Assembly: GCF_036898095.1 (NCBI RefSeq)
Contig: NC_090744.1
Location: 15,057,655 to 15,121,654, forward strand
Length of the DNA stretch: 64,000 bases
From: Palaemon carinicauda
Taxonomy: Eukaryota; Arthropoda; Malacostraca; Decapoda; Palaemonidae
Direction: 5' to 3'
A program made the position numbers and the translations under genes. The notes below the pieces were generated by a model that did no database searches, was not told the DNA's origin, and worked only from the letters and a program-made list of their open reading frames with translations. This document shows, in pieces, positions 23,237 through 33,790 of this stretch; the stretch's first letter is position 1, and each line of letters begins with the position of its first letter.

Positions 23237-25050
23237 GTGCGATTTAGTTCGCGCTCGCGATTTTCCAGCTTCGCGCTACCCTGACGCACGCGACCCTGTG
23301 CCGGGCCCGGTTCACGAGCCCCAGCGCGACCGCCTGCAGGCGGATTCTTCCTTGTCGCGCTCCCCTTCCTGCAAGCGCAGACCGGCGCGCTCGTCAGAAG
23401 GGGGGCGCTCCCCGGAAAGGTTTAGGGATTCTTCTTTTTCAGCCCAGAAGGCGAACCCTCGTTTGTTAACTCCTCCTAGGGATCCGTCGATCCCCTTTCT
23501 TTCAGAGGGAGTGTCTGACAGCGCCGTTGTCAGTCAACAGCCGTTGTTCGATACCCTCCTCAGAGCTCTTGTGCGGGCGATCAAGCCAGCCACCTCTGAC
23601 TCGGGTCGCAAACCAGCGGCAGTTTTCTCCCCCCTGAAGAGCAAGAGAGGAGTCTCTCCCGTGGACCCTCCTCAGAGACCTAGGCGGTCCCCTCGCAGAT
23701 CCTTAGGCAAGGTTCCTACTCCACCTCAGACCTTCTCGCCCTCCCCTGCAGAGGAGGTATACCCCTCCTCAGGGGAATCAGTCGAATAGGAGGACTTCTC
23801 CATCGCACCAATGGAGGAAGTTCATCTCCCTCCTGAGAGGTCTCCTCGTCTTGAGGTGGAGAAGGACCTACCCCCTTCGCTTTTGGAGTCCTGTATCCCG
23901 CCCAGGAGGGAATCTAAGGACTCTAAGACTATTCCTAAATCGTTGGCCAGGATCAGACAGGAGCAGCCTAGGGCGGTTGAGGATGCCTACATGTCCCCCC
24001 AGGAAAAGCCCTTGGGGACAAGAGACTTCGCTGCAAGTCCATCGGGAGGCGAGCGCCAGGAGTTGGAACATGCATTCTGGCAAGTCCTGACCCTCATGAG
24101 AAGTCTAAACGGGATCCCAGATCCTGAGGTCCCTCCTCTTGAAGGAAAGGACACAGTCCTGGATCGTATCTATGGCACTCAAAAGCCCTCTAGGGCCAGT
24201 GCAGCTCTGCCCTGGTCTCAGGGGATGAAGAGTGCCAGAGAGAAGATTGAGGGACAACTCGAGGAGCTTGCCTCCTCCAGCAGGTCGAGTGCCGGGAATA
24301 ATCTCCTCCCTCCCCCTCGAGTCCATCAGAGGAGGTATTTTGAGATCCTTGAGGAGTCTTCTCTGAGTCTTCCCCTACACCACTCCGTGGAAGCTCTCAC
24401 AGGGGGAGTCTCTCTTGAGAGACTCTCCAACCGGCATGTGTCCTCGGCCACTGAGATCCAGAGTCATGAGAAGGTCATTAAGTGCGCCATATAGGCCGCT
24501 TCATGGCTAGACATCTGGCTGGGGTCTCTGGGCATTCTGGTGCGATCCGAGGATCTCTCCAAGGAAAGCACCAGGAAAGCGCTGGAGACCTTCCTCCTCT
24601 CGGGCACTCGGACCATCGAGTTCCTGTCCCACCAGGTCGCGAGCTTGTGGGCCAACACGATCCTCAAGCGTCGGGACGCGGTGGCTGAGAGGTTTCACCA
24701 GAAGGTCCCCAGCGCCAAGACTAGTAGGCTCAGACAATCTTCTGTCCTCAGCAAGAGTCTGTTCGAGCCTAAGGACATGGAGCTAACTGCCGAGAGGTGG
24801 AGGAAGTCCAATCAGGATTCCCTCATCCATAGGGCCCTGACATTAAGGCCCTACAAGCCTCCGGCAGTACAGCAGCCCCGCCCTGCCAGGGACACGAAGA
24901 AGACAACTGTAGCAGCAAAGCCCAAGGTGTCTAAGCCCTTTCCTGCCAAGGGCAGAAGGCGCAAGAAGTCCTCCAGGGAAAGCAAGAACCCTAGAGGTAC
25001 CGGCCGAGGCCTGAAATGCTAGGGGTGGCAATCCCCCTGCATGTCCACCA

Positions 25051-26976
25051 GTGGGGGGATGCCTTCAGAGTTGCGCAGCAAGGTGGCAGCAACTCGGGGC
25101 GGATACCTGGACAATTTCTGGGATTTCTCAAGGGTATCGCGTCCCGTTCACAGCATCTCTACCTCCCCTGACACCGGATCCAGTGTCGCTGAGCTCTCTT
25201 GCCATGGGGTCGGCAAAAGGGCAGGCCCTTCGGGCCGAAGTCCAGACCATGTTGGAGAAGAACGCGCTCCAGGAGGTCGTGGATGGGTCCCCTGGCTTCT
25301 ACAGTCGACTCTTTCTTGTGAAAAAGGCGTCTGGAGGCTGGAGACCAGTCATCGATCTCTTGACCCTGAACGGGTTTGTCAAACAGACTCCGTTCAACAT
25401 GGAGACAGCGGACACGGTCAGGCTTGCAGTGAGACCGCGAGATTTCATGTGCACACTGGATCTGAAGGACGCGTACTTCCAGATCGCGATCCACCCGTCT
25501 TCAAGGAAGTACCTAAGGTTTTGCCTAGATCACAAGATCTACTAGTTCAAGGTGTTGGGCTTCGGTCTCTCCACAGCACCTCAGGTGTTCACCAGAGTCT
25601 TCACCATCATCTCTTCGTGGGCACACAGGATCGGCATCCGTCTCCTTCGTTACCTGGACGACTGGCTGGTCCTAACAGACTCGGAGGTATCCCTTCTCCG
25701 CCACCGAGACAAGCTCCTCGAGGTTTGCCGGGATCTGGGGATCGTGGTAAACCTCGAAAAGGCTTCTCTGCAGCCCTCTCAGAGACTGGTATATCTAGGC
25801 ATGATCATAGACACCAATCTCCACAAAGCCTTCCCATCAGACGAAAGGATAGCAAGGCTGAGGAAGGTCGCGAGACCTTTCCTCACTCGAGAAGAACTCC
25901 TAGCCCAATCGTGGCTTCGTCTCCTCGGCCACCTCTCCTCTCTAACCCGCCTCGTTCCCAGCAGTCACCTCAGGATGAGATCCCTTCAGTGGCGACTGAA
26001 GTCCCGGTGGAGTCAAGGACTCGACTCCCCGGACATCTTGATCCCTATGGGATCTGTGGAACGGTTGGACCTGGAATGGTGGGTGGCAGACGAGAACCTA
26101 CGAAAGGGAGTGGATCTTCTCGTCTCCTCCCCAGATTTGATGTTGTTTTCGGACGCATCAAACAAGGGGTGGGGGGCCCACGTTCTGAACCACAAGGCCT
26201 CCGGCCTGTGGTCAGAATCAGAAAAGTACCTTCACGTAAACCTGCTGGAGATGAAGGCCGTTTTCCTGGGCCTTTAAAAGTTCCACCAAGTCCTGGCGGG
26301 TCACTCCGTAGTGGTGATGAGCGACAACACCACGGTGGTGGCTTACATCATCAAGCAGGGAGGTACCTTTTCGGAACTGCTGTCCCATCTTGCAGTAGAG
26401 ATCCTGAGATGGTCCGAGGTCCACTCGATATCACTTACAGCTCGCTTCATTCCAGGCAAGAGGAATGTGCTCGCCGACAGTCTGAGCAGAGCGATGCAGA
26501 TAGTGAGTACCGAGTGGTCTTTGAATCCTCAGATAACCAACAAAGTCCTGACTTTGTGGGGTTCCCCGACTGTGGACCTGTTCGCTACGGCGTTGAACAC
26601 CAAGCTTCCGCTGTACTGCTCCCCAGTCCCGGACCCCAAGGCCCTCTGGCAGGATGCCTTCCAACAACGGTGGGACAACGTCGACGTGCACGCCTTTCCC
26701 CTGTTCTGTCTGATGAGGAGGGTCCTCAACAAGGCCAGAACATCGGTCAATCTCTCGATGACCTTGATAGCTCCGCTATGGCATCACGCAGAGTGGTTTC
26801 CGGACCTTCTGCAGCTCCTCACGGAGATCCCGAGGGAACTCCCTCCACGTCATGAGCTACTTAAACAACCACACTCCAACATCTTTCACAAAGCCGTAGC
26901 TTCGCTTCGACTTCACGCCTGGAGACTATCCAGCATCTCCTCAAAGAGAGAGGATTTTTGCAACAAGTTGCGGTAA
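25051..26976 (+). pseudogene. Reverse transcriptase/RNase H of DIRS-2
   Basis: One frame from 25051 to the stop at 26976, interrupted only by TAG at 25543-25545 and TAA at 26275-26277. RT motifs: RLFLVKKASGGWRPVIDL, block A CTLDLKDAYFQI (about 25455), LGFGLSTAPQVFTRVF, and the catalytic RYLDDWLVL (about 25650). RNase H motifs: LFSDASNKGWGAHV (Asp, about 26150), NLLEMKAV (Glu, about 26240), VVMSDNTTVVAYI (Asp, about 26320) and LADSLSRAM (Asp, about 26475). A conserved segment after RNase H (TVDLFATALNTKLPLY, DAFQQRWDNVDVHAFP) follows. All visible catalytic residues are intact, so the two nonsense codons are the main lesions. Confidence 0.92.
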
Positions 26977-27964
26977 GGAGGTCTGGCCACCTGCGCAGGT
27001 CATCCGCAGGAGTCTACCAGGCGAAGTGGCGAAATTTCTGTGGTTGGTGCCGTGGAAGGGGTATCTCTCCCCTCGATGCCACTTTACCAGCAATAGCGGA
27101 GTTCCTTGTGTATCTGCAGGAAGAAATGCGCCTTTCAGTCTCGGCAGTGAAAGGCTATCGCTCAGCCTAAAGTCTTACCTTCAGGCTCAAAGGAATGGAT
27201 ATTTCCTCCTCGCTGGAACTGTCTCTGCTCATACGGAGTTATGAACTTACTTGCCCTCAGTCGAAAGTGAGACCTCCTCCTTGGAACGTGGTTCGAGTCC
27301 TCAGGTCTCTTAAGAGGCCTCCCTACGAACCATTACGCCAGGCTTCAGATCGCCACCTTACCTGGAAGACGGTGTTCCTGCTAGCTTTGGCCTCAGCCAA
27401 GCGAGTCAGCGAACTACATGGTCTCTCCTACGACGTCGCCCATTCAAGGGGATGGGGGGAGGTAACGTTCAGCTTCGTCCCTGAGTTTGTTGCTAAGACT
27501 CAGAACCCAGGAGTGCCGGACCCTAGGTTCGACTCTTTCCAGGTCTCGAGTCTTCGTTCTGTAACAGATGACCCAGACCATCTCCTACTGTGCCCAGTCA
27601 GGAGTCTGAGGTTGTATCTGAAAAGAACAGCTGCAGTCCGGCCCCAGGTGCGAGCCTTGTTTGTTAGCACCGGGCCAACGAAGAAGAGGGTCACCAAAAA
27701 CACCATCTCGGCCTGGATCCGCAAGGTAATCCACCTGGCCTTGAGTTCTGACCCTCCCCGTCACGGCGCCCTAGGGCGCATGATGTTAGGGGCATGGCTG
27801 CGTCCCTGGCCTTCAAGAAGAACTTTTCTGTGACGCAGGTCTTGCAAGCTGGGGTCTGGAAGCGTCAGACTACCTTCACAGTCCACTACCTGCAAGACGT
27901 GTCACACAGGAGGCTCGACACGTTTTCTATCGGCCCTGTGGTGGCTGCACAACAGCTGGTCTAA
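26859..27964 (+). pseudogene. Tyrosine recombinase of DIRS-2
   Basis: Inserts the circular intermediate. The frame is readable from about 26865 (HLLKERGFLQQVAVRRSG), overlapping the RT/RNase H frame by about 110 bases, through the SAM-like part SAGVYQAKWRNFCGW and FLVYLQEEMRLSVSAVKGYRS, which ends at a TAA at 27168. The catalytic domain continues at 27195: Arg in ASAKRVSELHGLS (about 27400), then a frameshift near 27765-27778, and in the new frame the H-x-x-R box AHDVRGMA (27776-27799) and VHYLQDVSHRR (about 27870) with the likely nucleophile Tyr. The stop is TAA at 27962-27964. Confidence 0.88.
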
Positions 27965-28436
27965 CCTCAGGCTCCTAATTGGACAAGTAGCAGAAGGTTG
28001 AGGGCATTGTTACCCGGTTTTAGTCTGTGTGAATGAAAAGATCTGTCTGGCCCTTTTCTTTTCTTCATCCTCTCCTCCCTTGGAGAAAAACAGCATCCTG
28101 GGTTCTTTGCACAGCTGACCTCGAACCTCTGCAGGTAAGCCATGCTTCCTTGTGTTCCTAGTAATAACTTGTAATACTGTCATGTCCCCATACCCTGACG
28201 AGGTGGTATTGGGTAGTCCTAGCCTAGATTTCCTTATTAAAGACTCCAGGTCAACTTCCTAGGACGTGTCACTGCTCACCTTCACACACAAGTTACGTAG
28301 GCCGCAGCAGTCCTTGACTGCCTGCAAGGTGCAGGGACCCCAACCCTGGAGTTGCTTCATGAACTCGGGTTCGGGGCCCCCGGGCAAGCCAAAGCCAGTA
28401 TGGCAGGGGACTTACCTCCCTTCCTAAGGGTTGAGT
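27965..28436 (+). other. 3' region of DIRS-2 before the ICR
   Basis: No gene seen. It is moderately GC-rich untranslated sequence between the recombinase stop and the ICR. Confidence 0.7.
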
Positions 28437-28536
28437 CACCCCATGTAAATAGCGTGGTTTGTATTCAGTTACGGAACAAATGACAAATTCGTAGATAATT
28501 TGTATTTTTCTTAACGATACAAACCTAGCTATTTAC
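28437..28536 (+). repeat. Internal complementary region of DIRS-2
   Basis: 28437-28481 is the complement of the left end of the element (20430-20475), and 28480-28536 is the complement of the right end (28732-28790) with a single difference (TTCTTAAC against TTCCTAAC). The two meet at GGAACAAAT/GACAAATTCG. This is the defining signature of DIRS elements, the template from which the two ends are restored through a circular intermediate. Confidence 0.95.
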
Positions 28537-28584
28537 AGTTATGTGCCCGCCAGCCTTGTTCATCAAGATAAGTCCTACCTCTAA

Positions 28585-28790
28585 GTAAAGTGGATGAATT
28601 ACCGGTGTGTGTGAGAGTGGAGGGGTAGCAAGCTGCTCCCCCCCCCTCGCCCCCCGCTAACTAGCGGTGGGGTAGGAAACCCTCGTTAAAACTTTATGGC
28701 TCGTCATCGGCTGCGCCGAAGTAATTACCCAATGTAAATAGCTAGGTTTGTATCGTTAGGAAAAATACAAATTATCTACGAATTTGTCAT
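28585..28790 (+). repeat. Right inverted terminal repeat of DIRS-2
   Basis: Inverse of 20430-20608 through GGTGTGTGTGAG, CCGCTAACTAGCGG and GGCTGCGCCGAAGTAATTAC, ending CGAATTTGTCAT at 28790. The outer tip is longer than and different from the left tip. Confidence 0.9.
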
Positions 28791-30063
28791 TTTAGTTTTG
28801 AAACCTGACAGTGCTCCAGATTTTGTGCTCCCAGACCAGTACCGTATGCATTGAAAAGTGCAGTTGAAAAAGAAATCAGGAGATTAGAAAATGAAGGTTC
28901 CTGGGAAAAGGTTACACCTTCAGATCGGGCTACTCCATTACTACCTATTGTGAAGGAAAATGGTCAGGTTAGATTATGTGGAGATTACAAAGTGACGTTG
29001 AATCCACAACTGCAAGTAGCTCAACATCCATTGCCAAATCTGAAAGACAAGTTTGCAACAATGTCAGGATGCTGTGTTTTTTCTAAGTTAGATTTAAGAC
29101 AAGCATTTCAACAGCTTCCCATGGATGAAAGTTCACAAGAATTATGTACAGTAAAAACATCCTTAGGTTTGTTTAGGCAAAAGAGATTACCTTATGGAGT
29201 TGCAAGTAGTCCAGCTATATGGCAACAAACTATGGATAAGATTTTTTCAGGAGTGCAAGGAGTATTCATTTTCATAGATGATATTTTAATTGCTGGTAAA
29301 GACAAAAGAGAACATAGAGAAAGATTACGAACAGTTCTGAAGAAGTTGAAGGATCATAGTATTAGAATGAATAGAAGTAAATGTATTTTAGAAGTTGATT
29401 CAGTGGAATTTTTAGGTTTTGTAATTAATGGCAAAGGTATTGACAACACTAAGGAGAAGATTAAAGCTGAACAATCTACAGAAGTACCAGAAAATGTTAA
29501 GGAATTACAATAATTTTTAGGTTTAGTAACATTTTATGGGAATTTCATTCAGAATTTGTCTACAATTGCACATCCATTGTATAATTTGTTAAATAAGGAC
29601 GTAGAATGGAAGTGGACAAAAGAGTGTCAGGAATCTTTTGAAAGAATCAAACAGGAAATAACATCACCTACATTCCTAGTAAAATATCAAATGGATTTAC
29701 CTGTTAAATTAGTATGTGATGCATCAAACATAGGTTTAGGTGCAGTATTATCTCATGTAATGCCAGATGGAACAGAAAAACCAATGCATTCACTTCTAGA
29801 GTATTGAACAAGGCAGAAAGGAATTACTCTCAAATAGAAAAAGAAGGTTTAGCATTAGTGCATGGAGTTAAGAAATTGCATATGTATCTTTATTGTAGGA
29901 AAAGTTCACACTTGTTACAGATCATAAACCTTTATTAGCAATATTGGATCCAAAAGTAAGTTTATCTATGTTGGTAGCTGCAAGACTACAACGTTGGGCA
30001 ATTACGTTAGCCGCGTACCATTTGATATAGAATACCGTCCAACATCAAAAATGGGTAATACAG
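28791..30063 (+). pseudogene. Gypsy copy 1 RT and RNase H
   Basis: Ty3/Gypsy reverse transcriptase: KSAVEKEIRRLENEGSW, VKENGQVRLCGDY, VFSKLDLRQAFQQL (block A Asp, about 29095), LPYGVASSPAIWQQTMDK and the catalytic FIFIDDILIAGKDK (about 29270-29310), then VEFLGFVINGKGI. The frame stops at 29511-29513 (TAA for a Gln codon), continues at 29556-29807 into RNase H (LVCDASNIGLGAVLSH), then shifts. KEGLALVHGVKKLH and VTDHKPLLAIL are readable in other frames to about 29950. RT and first RNase H carboxylates are intact. Confidence 0.9.
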
Positions 30064-31369
30064 ATGCTTTATATAGATTACCAGTACACAAAGCTCCAGA
30101 AGAGTATGATGACAGTGCTGTTAATTTCTGTATATGATGTACCAATTACAGCAAAGGATGTAGCACACAGTACTGAAAGTGACCCAGTACTTAGTAAGGT
30201 TTTAGAGAGTTTAATGACAGGTAGGGGCTTATGTGGAAAAGAGGAAAATTGTAAATTCTATAAGGATATATGGTATGAACTGAGTGTAACACAAGGAATA
30301 GTGATGAGAGGTTCAAGGGTATTCATTCCTAATTCACGGAGGAAAAAGGTTTTGTCTGAAATACATGGTGATCACCCAGGTATTGTAAGATCAAAGTCAA
30401 TTGCAAGAACTTTTGTATGGTGGCCAGGTATAGATAAAGATATGGAATCTTATATAAGGAATTGTATGAATTGTGTTATGCAACAGAACAATCCTCAATT
30501 TGCTAGAATGCACCCATGGGAATTACACAGGTATCCATGGCAAAGAGTGGATGTAGGTTTTGCAAGTCCTTTTTTAAATTATTTGTTTTTGATAGTAGTA
30601 GATGCTTACAGTAAGTGGCCAGAAGTCATTCCTATGAAGACAACAACGTCTTATGCCACAATAAAAGAGTTAATGCAAATTTTTTCTACACATGGTATTC
30701 CAGAAAGAATTGTTACAGATAATGGTCCACAATTTACCTCACAAGAGTTTAAAGAATTTTGTAATATCAATGGTATAAAACATATATTTTCAGCAACGTA
30801 TCATCCCTCTACCAATGGAGAAGCTGAAAGGTTTGTTCAAACATTTAAACAGAATATGAAGTGTAGAAAAGCTAATTTAGGTAACATATTTTTGCATGTA
30901 TCAAATTTTTTATTGTCTTATAGAGCAACGCCGCACAGCACAACAGGCGTGACACCATCAAATTGGTTGATGGGGAGGAGGATAAGGGGTAAGTTAGATT
31001 TGTTCTATCCAAGTTTGTAAAGTTATTTGGAATATAAAGGTTATAAACACGTTGAAGATCGTACAACACTCCAGAGAAGTGGTACCAGGAGAGATTGTAA
31101 GAGAGATAGGAAATTTACATTATGATGGTCAAGTTGGTAGAAATATTGTAAAACGTCATGTTGATCAATTATAACCATTAAACAGAAATACAGTAGAGCA
31201 TGTGAATGTTAGAGATGGAAAACTTTCAGAAGTAGTTGGATCAAATAAGTCAAATATTAACCAAGATGCTTGAACTTCAAATGTAGATTCAGAACCAATC
31301 CATATACCAGTACAAGATGAGGTTAGAGTGCTTCCTAATAGGATTAATAGAGGAAAGCCCCCTGAGAGA
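30064..31369 (+). pseudogene. Gypsy copy 1 integrase
   Basis: Open from 30064 to 31020. The zinc-binding H-H-C-C domain is present (HGDHPGIVRS, CMNCVMQQ). In the catalytic core the second Asp (VTDNGPQFTS, about 30715) and the Glu (TNGEAERFVQTF, about 30825) are kept, but the first Asp, read as YIDFAGP in copy 2, is VGFASP here (about 30550), so the triad is broken. The C-terminal part (31021-31369) is frameshifted and lacks about 60 bases found in copy 2. The right border is the tip of DIRS-1 copy D. Confidence 0.9.
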
Positions 31370-31760
31370 ACGGATTTTGAGCGAAGCGAAAAATCTATTT
31401 TTGGGTGAGGTACCCATGTCGTCCTGATGGAAGTTCCTTCATTAGTAGCTTCCTAGGTTATATTTGACTACAGTGATATATCCCAGAGAATTTACCAAAG
31501 GTATCCAGAATTCTAACTCCTGGAGCGAATATCCCTTTAAGATTTTTAATAAGGGATATCACATAAAATCAGAGGACATATTCTTGACACGTCTCATAGC
31601 TATCTACACCCCTAATAGCGTTTTCGCTTTGAGGGGAAAAAGTGGCAAGAATATTATAGAGCCGTTATTAAGGCAACGCTCCTACTGTACTGTAAATAGG
31701 CGCCACCCCGCCGCCCCGTGGCGCCATCCAGCCATTCTTTGTAGCTTTGTAGGTGTAACA
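31370..31760 (-). repeat. 3' terminal repeat of DIRS-1 copy D
   Basis: Begins AACGGATTTTGAGCGAAGCG and is the inverse of about 39680-40043, sharing CTCCTACTGTACTGTAAATA and GGATATCAC-type blocks. The outer 45 bases are unique to this end. Confidence 0.85.
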
Positions 31761-31812
31761 GATACAGGATATTAGGGAGGGAATCGTTATCCTTTGTCAA
31801 AAGGAGGGCGGG

Positions 31813-31873
31813 TCCATCAGGACGACATGGCTACCTCACCCAAAAATAGCTCAGGCCATGTTGTGCTGATGAA
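31813..31873 (-). repeat. Shortened internal complementary region, copy D
   Basis: TCCATCAGGACGACATGGCT ... CCCAAAAATAG joined to CTCAGGCCATGTTGTGCTGA. It is 61 bases against 94 in copies E and F: the central 33 bases, the complement of the extreme tips, are missing. Confidence 0.85.
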
Positions 31874-32757
31874 AGTTTACCAGAGCATTAATGTATCTGT
31901 GGATTTTCAATAGTGCCGTTCATCTCGAGATAAGTTTTCCTTTTGGCCCTCAGGACCTAGAGACACTTGACGTTACCGTTAAAAACGTCCTTCAACTGAT
32001 CATATCGGATGTCAGTGCTTCCAGCCCCCTACAGGGAAGAGTCTGGGTAGACTTTAGGAAAAAACCCGAGGATTGTGAGTTCAAGGAACAGACTAGCAAA
32101 CAGTTTGTATATTAGTGTCGTCATAGACGTAAAGCATAGATTGTACTTAGATGGAATTGATCTGTGTAGGTTACTGAAGAACCTCCCAAGTCTGGATGTT
32201 GATAAAGACAGACAGGTTTATACGCATGTAGGAAACCTTAGTTCGGTAATATAGACAGTTTAGTACAATAAGACCTTACCTGGTTGCTCGGAACAGTAAT
32301 AATCTCAGTTCCTGGTGTTTTCCTAGATAATAATAGGATCAAAAGATGCTCTGGCATATATATAAAGTTTAGAATATTTGGGGCGAAATGAGATGCAAAG
32401 ATTCCTACTATTGTTTATTACAAAAGTAATAATGGAAATCAAGGTTGTAACAATCAATTACTTTTTCAGTTTATGCTGAGTGAATCTGCATAGGAGCTTA
32501 ATTGGTAATAACAGAAATACATAAAGTTTCACCTGAAAAAGGAACACAAGCCACTCTATTGGAAATATGTAAAGATTTCACCATGTATTCTGTTGTTACA
32601 AGGAACACTATGCATATAGATATGCATGGCACATGTGTTGGTCTATTATGCTGAATGTCACCTGTGTAGTTAGAACAGTCTAATAGTTTCGACACTAGAC
32701 ACATTACTCACATGATATACCTTAAGAGTCTATCATATACACTGTTCTTTGCAGAGG
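31874..32757 (-). other. 3' untranslated region of DIRS-1 copy D
   Basis: Non-coding. It is distantly similar to the corresponding parts of A-C (TGTATCTGTGGATTTTC near 31891, GGGAAGAGTC near 32033). No gene is supported. Confidence 0.7.
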
Positions 32758-33790
32758 TCAGGTGGCAGGTTTCAGAACACTACCTGCTGCCACCATGAAA
32801 TGTTTAATTTCCTGTAGTTGCTTCGCGTAGTGTTTGAAGAAGACTCTGGATGACTTCCATCCAGTATAAGCGCGAAGGCTTTCAAACGACATAGTCTGAA
32901 AGAAATTAAGGGACGAGGCAACTTTCCTCGGATCATGACCTGCGGGTGTACTGTCTGGATCCGCTCTGCGAATGAAATAGGTGATTTTCGCCCTTATCTG
33001 TTTCAAGGATAATGTTGAACCTGATGTTTCTCCCCTGAAAAGCTGACCTCCCTTAAAGTCTGAAGTTCAATGAAGATAGACCTTTAGGCATTCCACTGGG
33101 CAGAGGGATGCTTCTTCCTTCAGAGGGCAGATTCTCCAGGGACCCCATCTCTTATTGGAAGCTCGTTCTTGGCGAGAAACGTTGGGTCCGGAAAAAGGTT
33201 CAGTTCTCTGCAGTCTGTGAACTGAATGTGGCCATCATCCCTCGAGAGGGCCACTATTTCGCTGACTCTGGCTCCCGAGGCTAGTGCAAATAAGAATATC
33301 ACCTTTTGAGTCAAGTCCTTTAGCGAACAATCTTCATTGTTCAGAGTTGATGCTAAGTGAAGAACCTTGTCCAGACACCATGAAATGGGCTTTGCAGGGG
33401 CTGCGGGCCGAAATTTAGCGCAGGCTTTGGGAATCTTGTTGAAGATTTCGTTAGAGAAGTCTACCTGGAAGGCATAAAGCACTGGTCTGGTTATGGCAGA
33501 TTTGCACATAGTGATCGTATTGGCTGCTAGACGTTGTTCATGGAGATGGATGAAGAAGGACAAACAAAAATCCATAGAAATCTCCTTAGGTTTCTTTTCC
33601 TTGACAAAGGCGACCTATTTTTTCCAGGAAGACTCATATTGTCTTCTTGTTGACTTTGACTTGTATTCTTCTAAGAAGTCAATCCTGTCCTTTGAAATCC
33701 CGAACCTTTTCTTGACTGCTAAGGTAAGAAAATCATGAGATGAAGGTTCCGGGACTCTGTGATGAAGCTGAGACAGTCAATTTCTGCACT
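32758..33790 (-). pseudogene. Tyrosine recombinase of DIRS-1 copy D
   Basis: In sense order: SSHDFLTLAVKKRFGISK near 33740, an in-frame stop after YESSWKK (about 33620), then open 33575-33120 with HEQRLAANTITMCKSAITRP and the Arg box SGARVSEIVALSRDDG (about 33270). A frameshift near 33130 follows, and 33006-32758 carries FIRRADPDSTPAGHDPRK (about 32935) and FFKHYAKQLQEIKHF (about 32820), with the stop at 32758-32760. Catalytic Arg, His-x-x-Arg and Tyr are all visible, so the protein is lost by frame, not by active-site change. Confidence 0.87.

Larger units (their letters stand above)
20692..25022 (+). pseudogene. Gag-like ORF1 of DIRS-2
   Basis: Likely the structural, nucleic-acid-binding protein. 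An ATG at 20692 (or 20722) opens a frame with a Cys cluster (CPQCRGQRC, then CIEC) near residue 35-55, a TGA at 20893-20895, and a long Pro/Arg/Ser-rich stretch to 23247 in the same frame. After the hairpin at 23175-23236 the conserved frame is a different one: 23211-24494 and 24540-25022, with stops at 23787 and 24492. The C-terminal part has helical segments (ELEHAFWQVLTLMRSL, ESTRKALETFLLSGTRTIEF) and a basic end (AKGRRRKKSSRES). The tail parallels the basic Gag tail of DIRS-1. About 1440 codons overall. The assignment rests on position and composition. Confidence 0.7.
20430..28790 (+). mobile_element. DIRS-2, structurally complete element
   Basis: An 8361-base DIRS element of a different family from copies A-F. 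It has inverted terminal repeats (20430-20608 and 28585-28790), an ICR (28437-28536), and ORFs for a Gag-like protein, RT/RNase H and tyrosine recombinase. It interrupts Gypsy copy 1. The uninterrupted sequence in Gypsy copy 2 (about 55640-55690, minus) shows the empty site. Both element ends share AT with the target and no target duplication is present. Structure is complete, but ORFs contain scattered stops and two frameshifts. Base composition is visibly more GC-rich than the Gypsy around it. Confidence 0.92.

Noticed and set aside
21142..23247. Pro/Arg/Ser-rich 701-codon ORF as a mucin-like or nuclear SR-type host protein
   Set aside because: It is bracketed by DIRS-2 termini and continues in frame from an upstream Cys cluster and, after a frame change, into the Gag-like tail.
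25041..26855. 604-codon ORF as an independent host or cargo gene
   Set aside because: It lies wholly over the RT/RNase H frame, has low-complexity composition typical of a shifted reading frame and no recognisable domain. Kept only as an observation on overlapping frames.
31464..31775. Short ORFs in terminal repeats (31464-31775 and 39591-39860)
   Set aside because: They are the same inverted-repeat sequence read from both ends (MTRLIAIYTPNSVF) and are not conserved in E or F.
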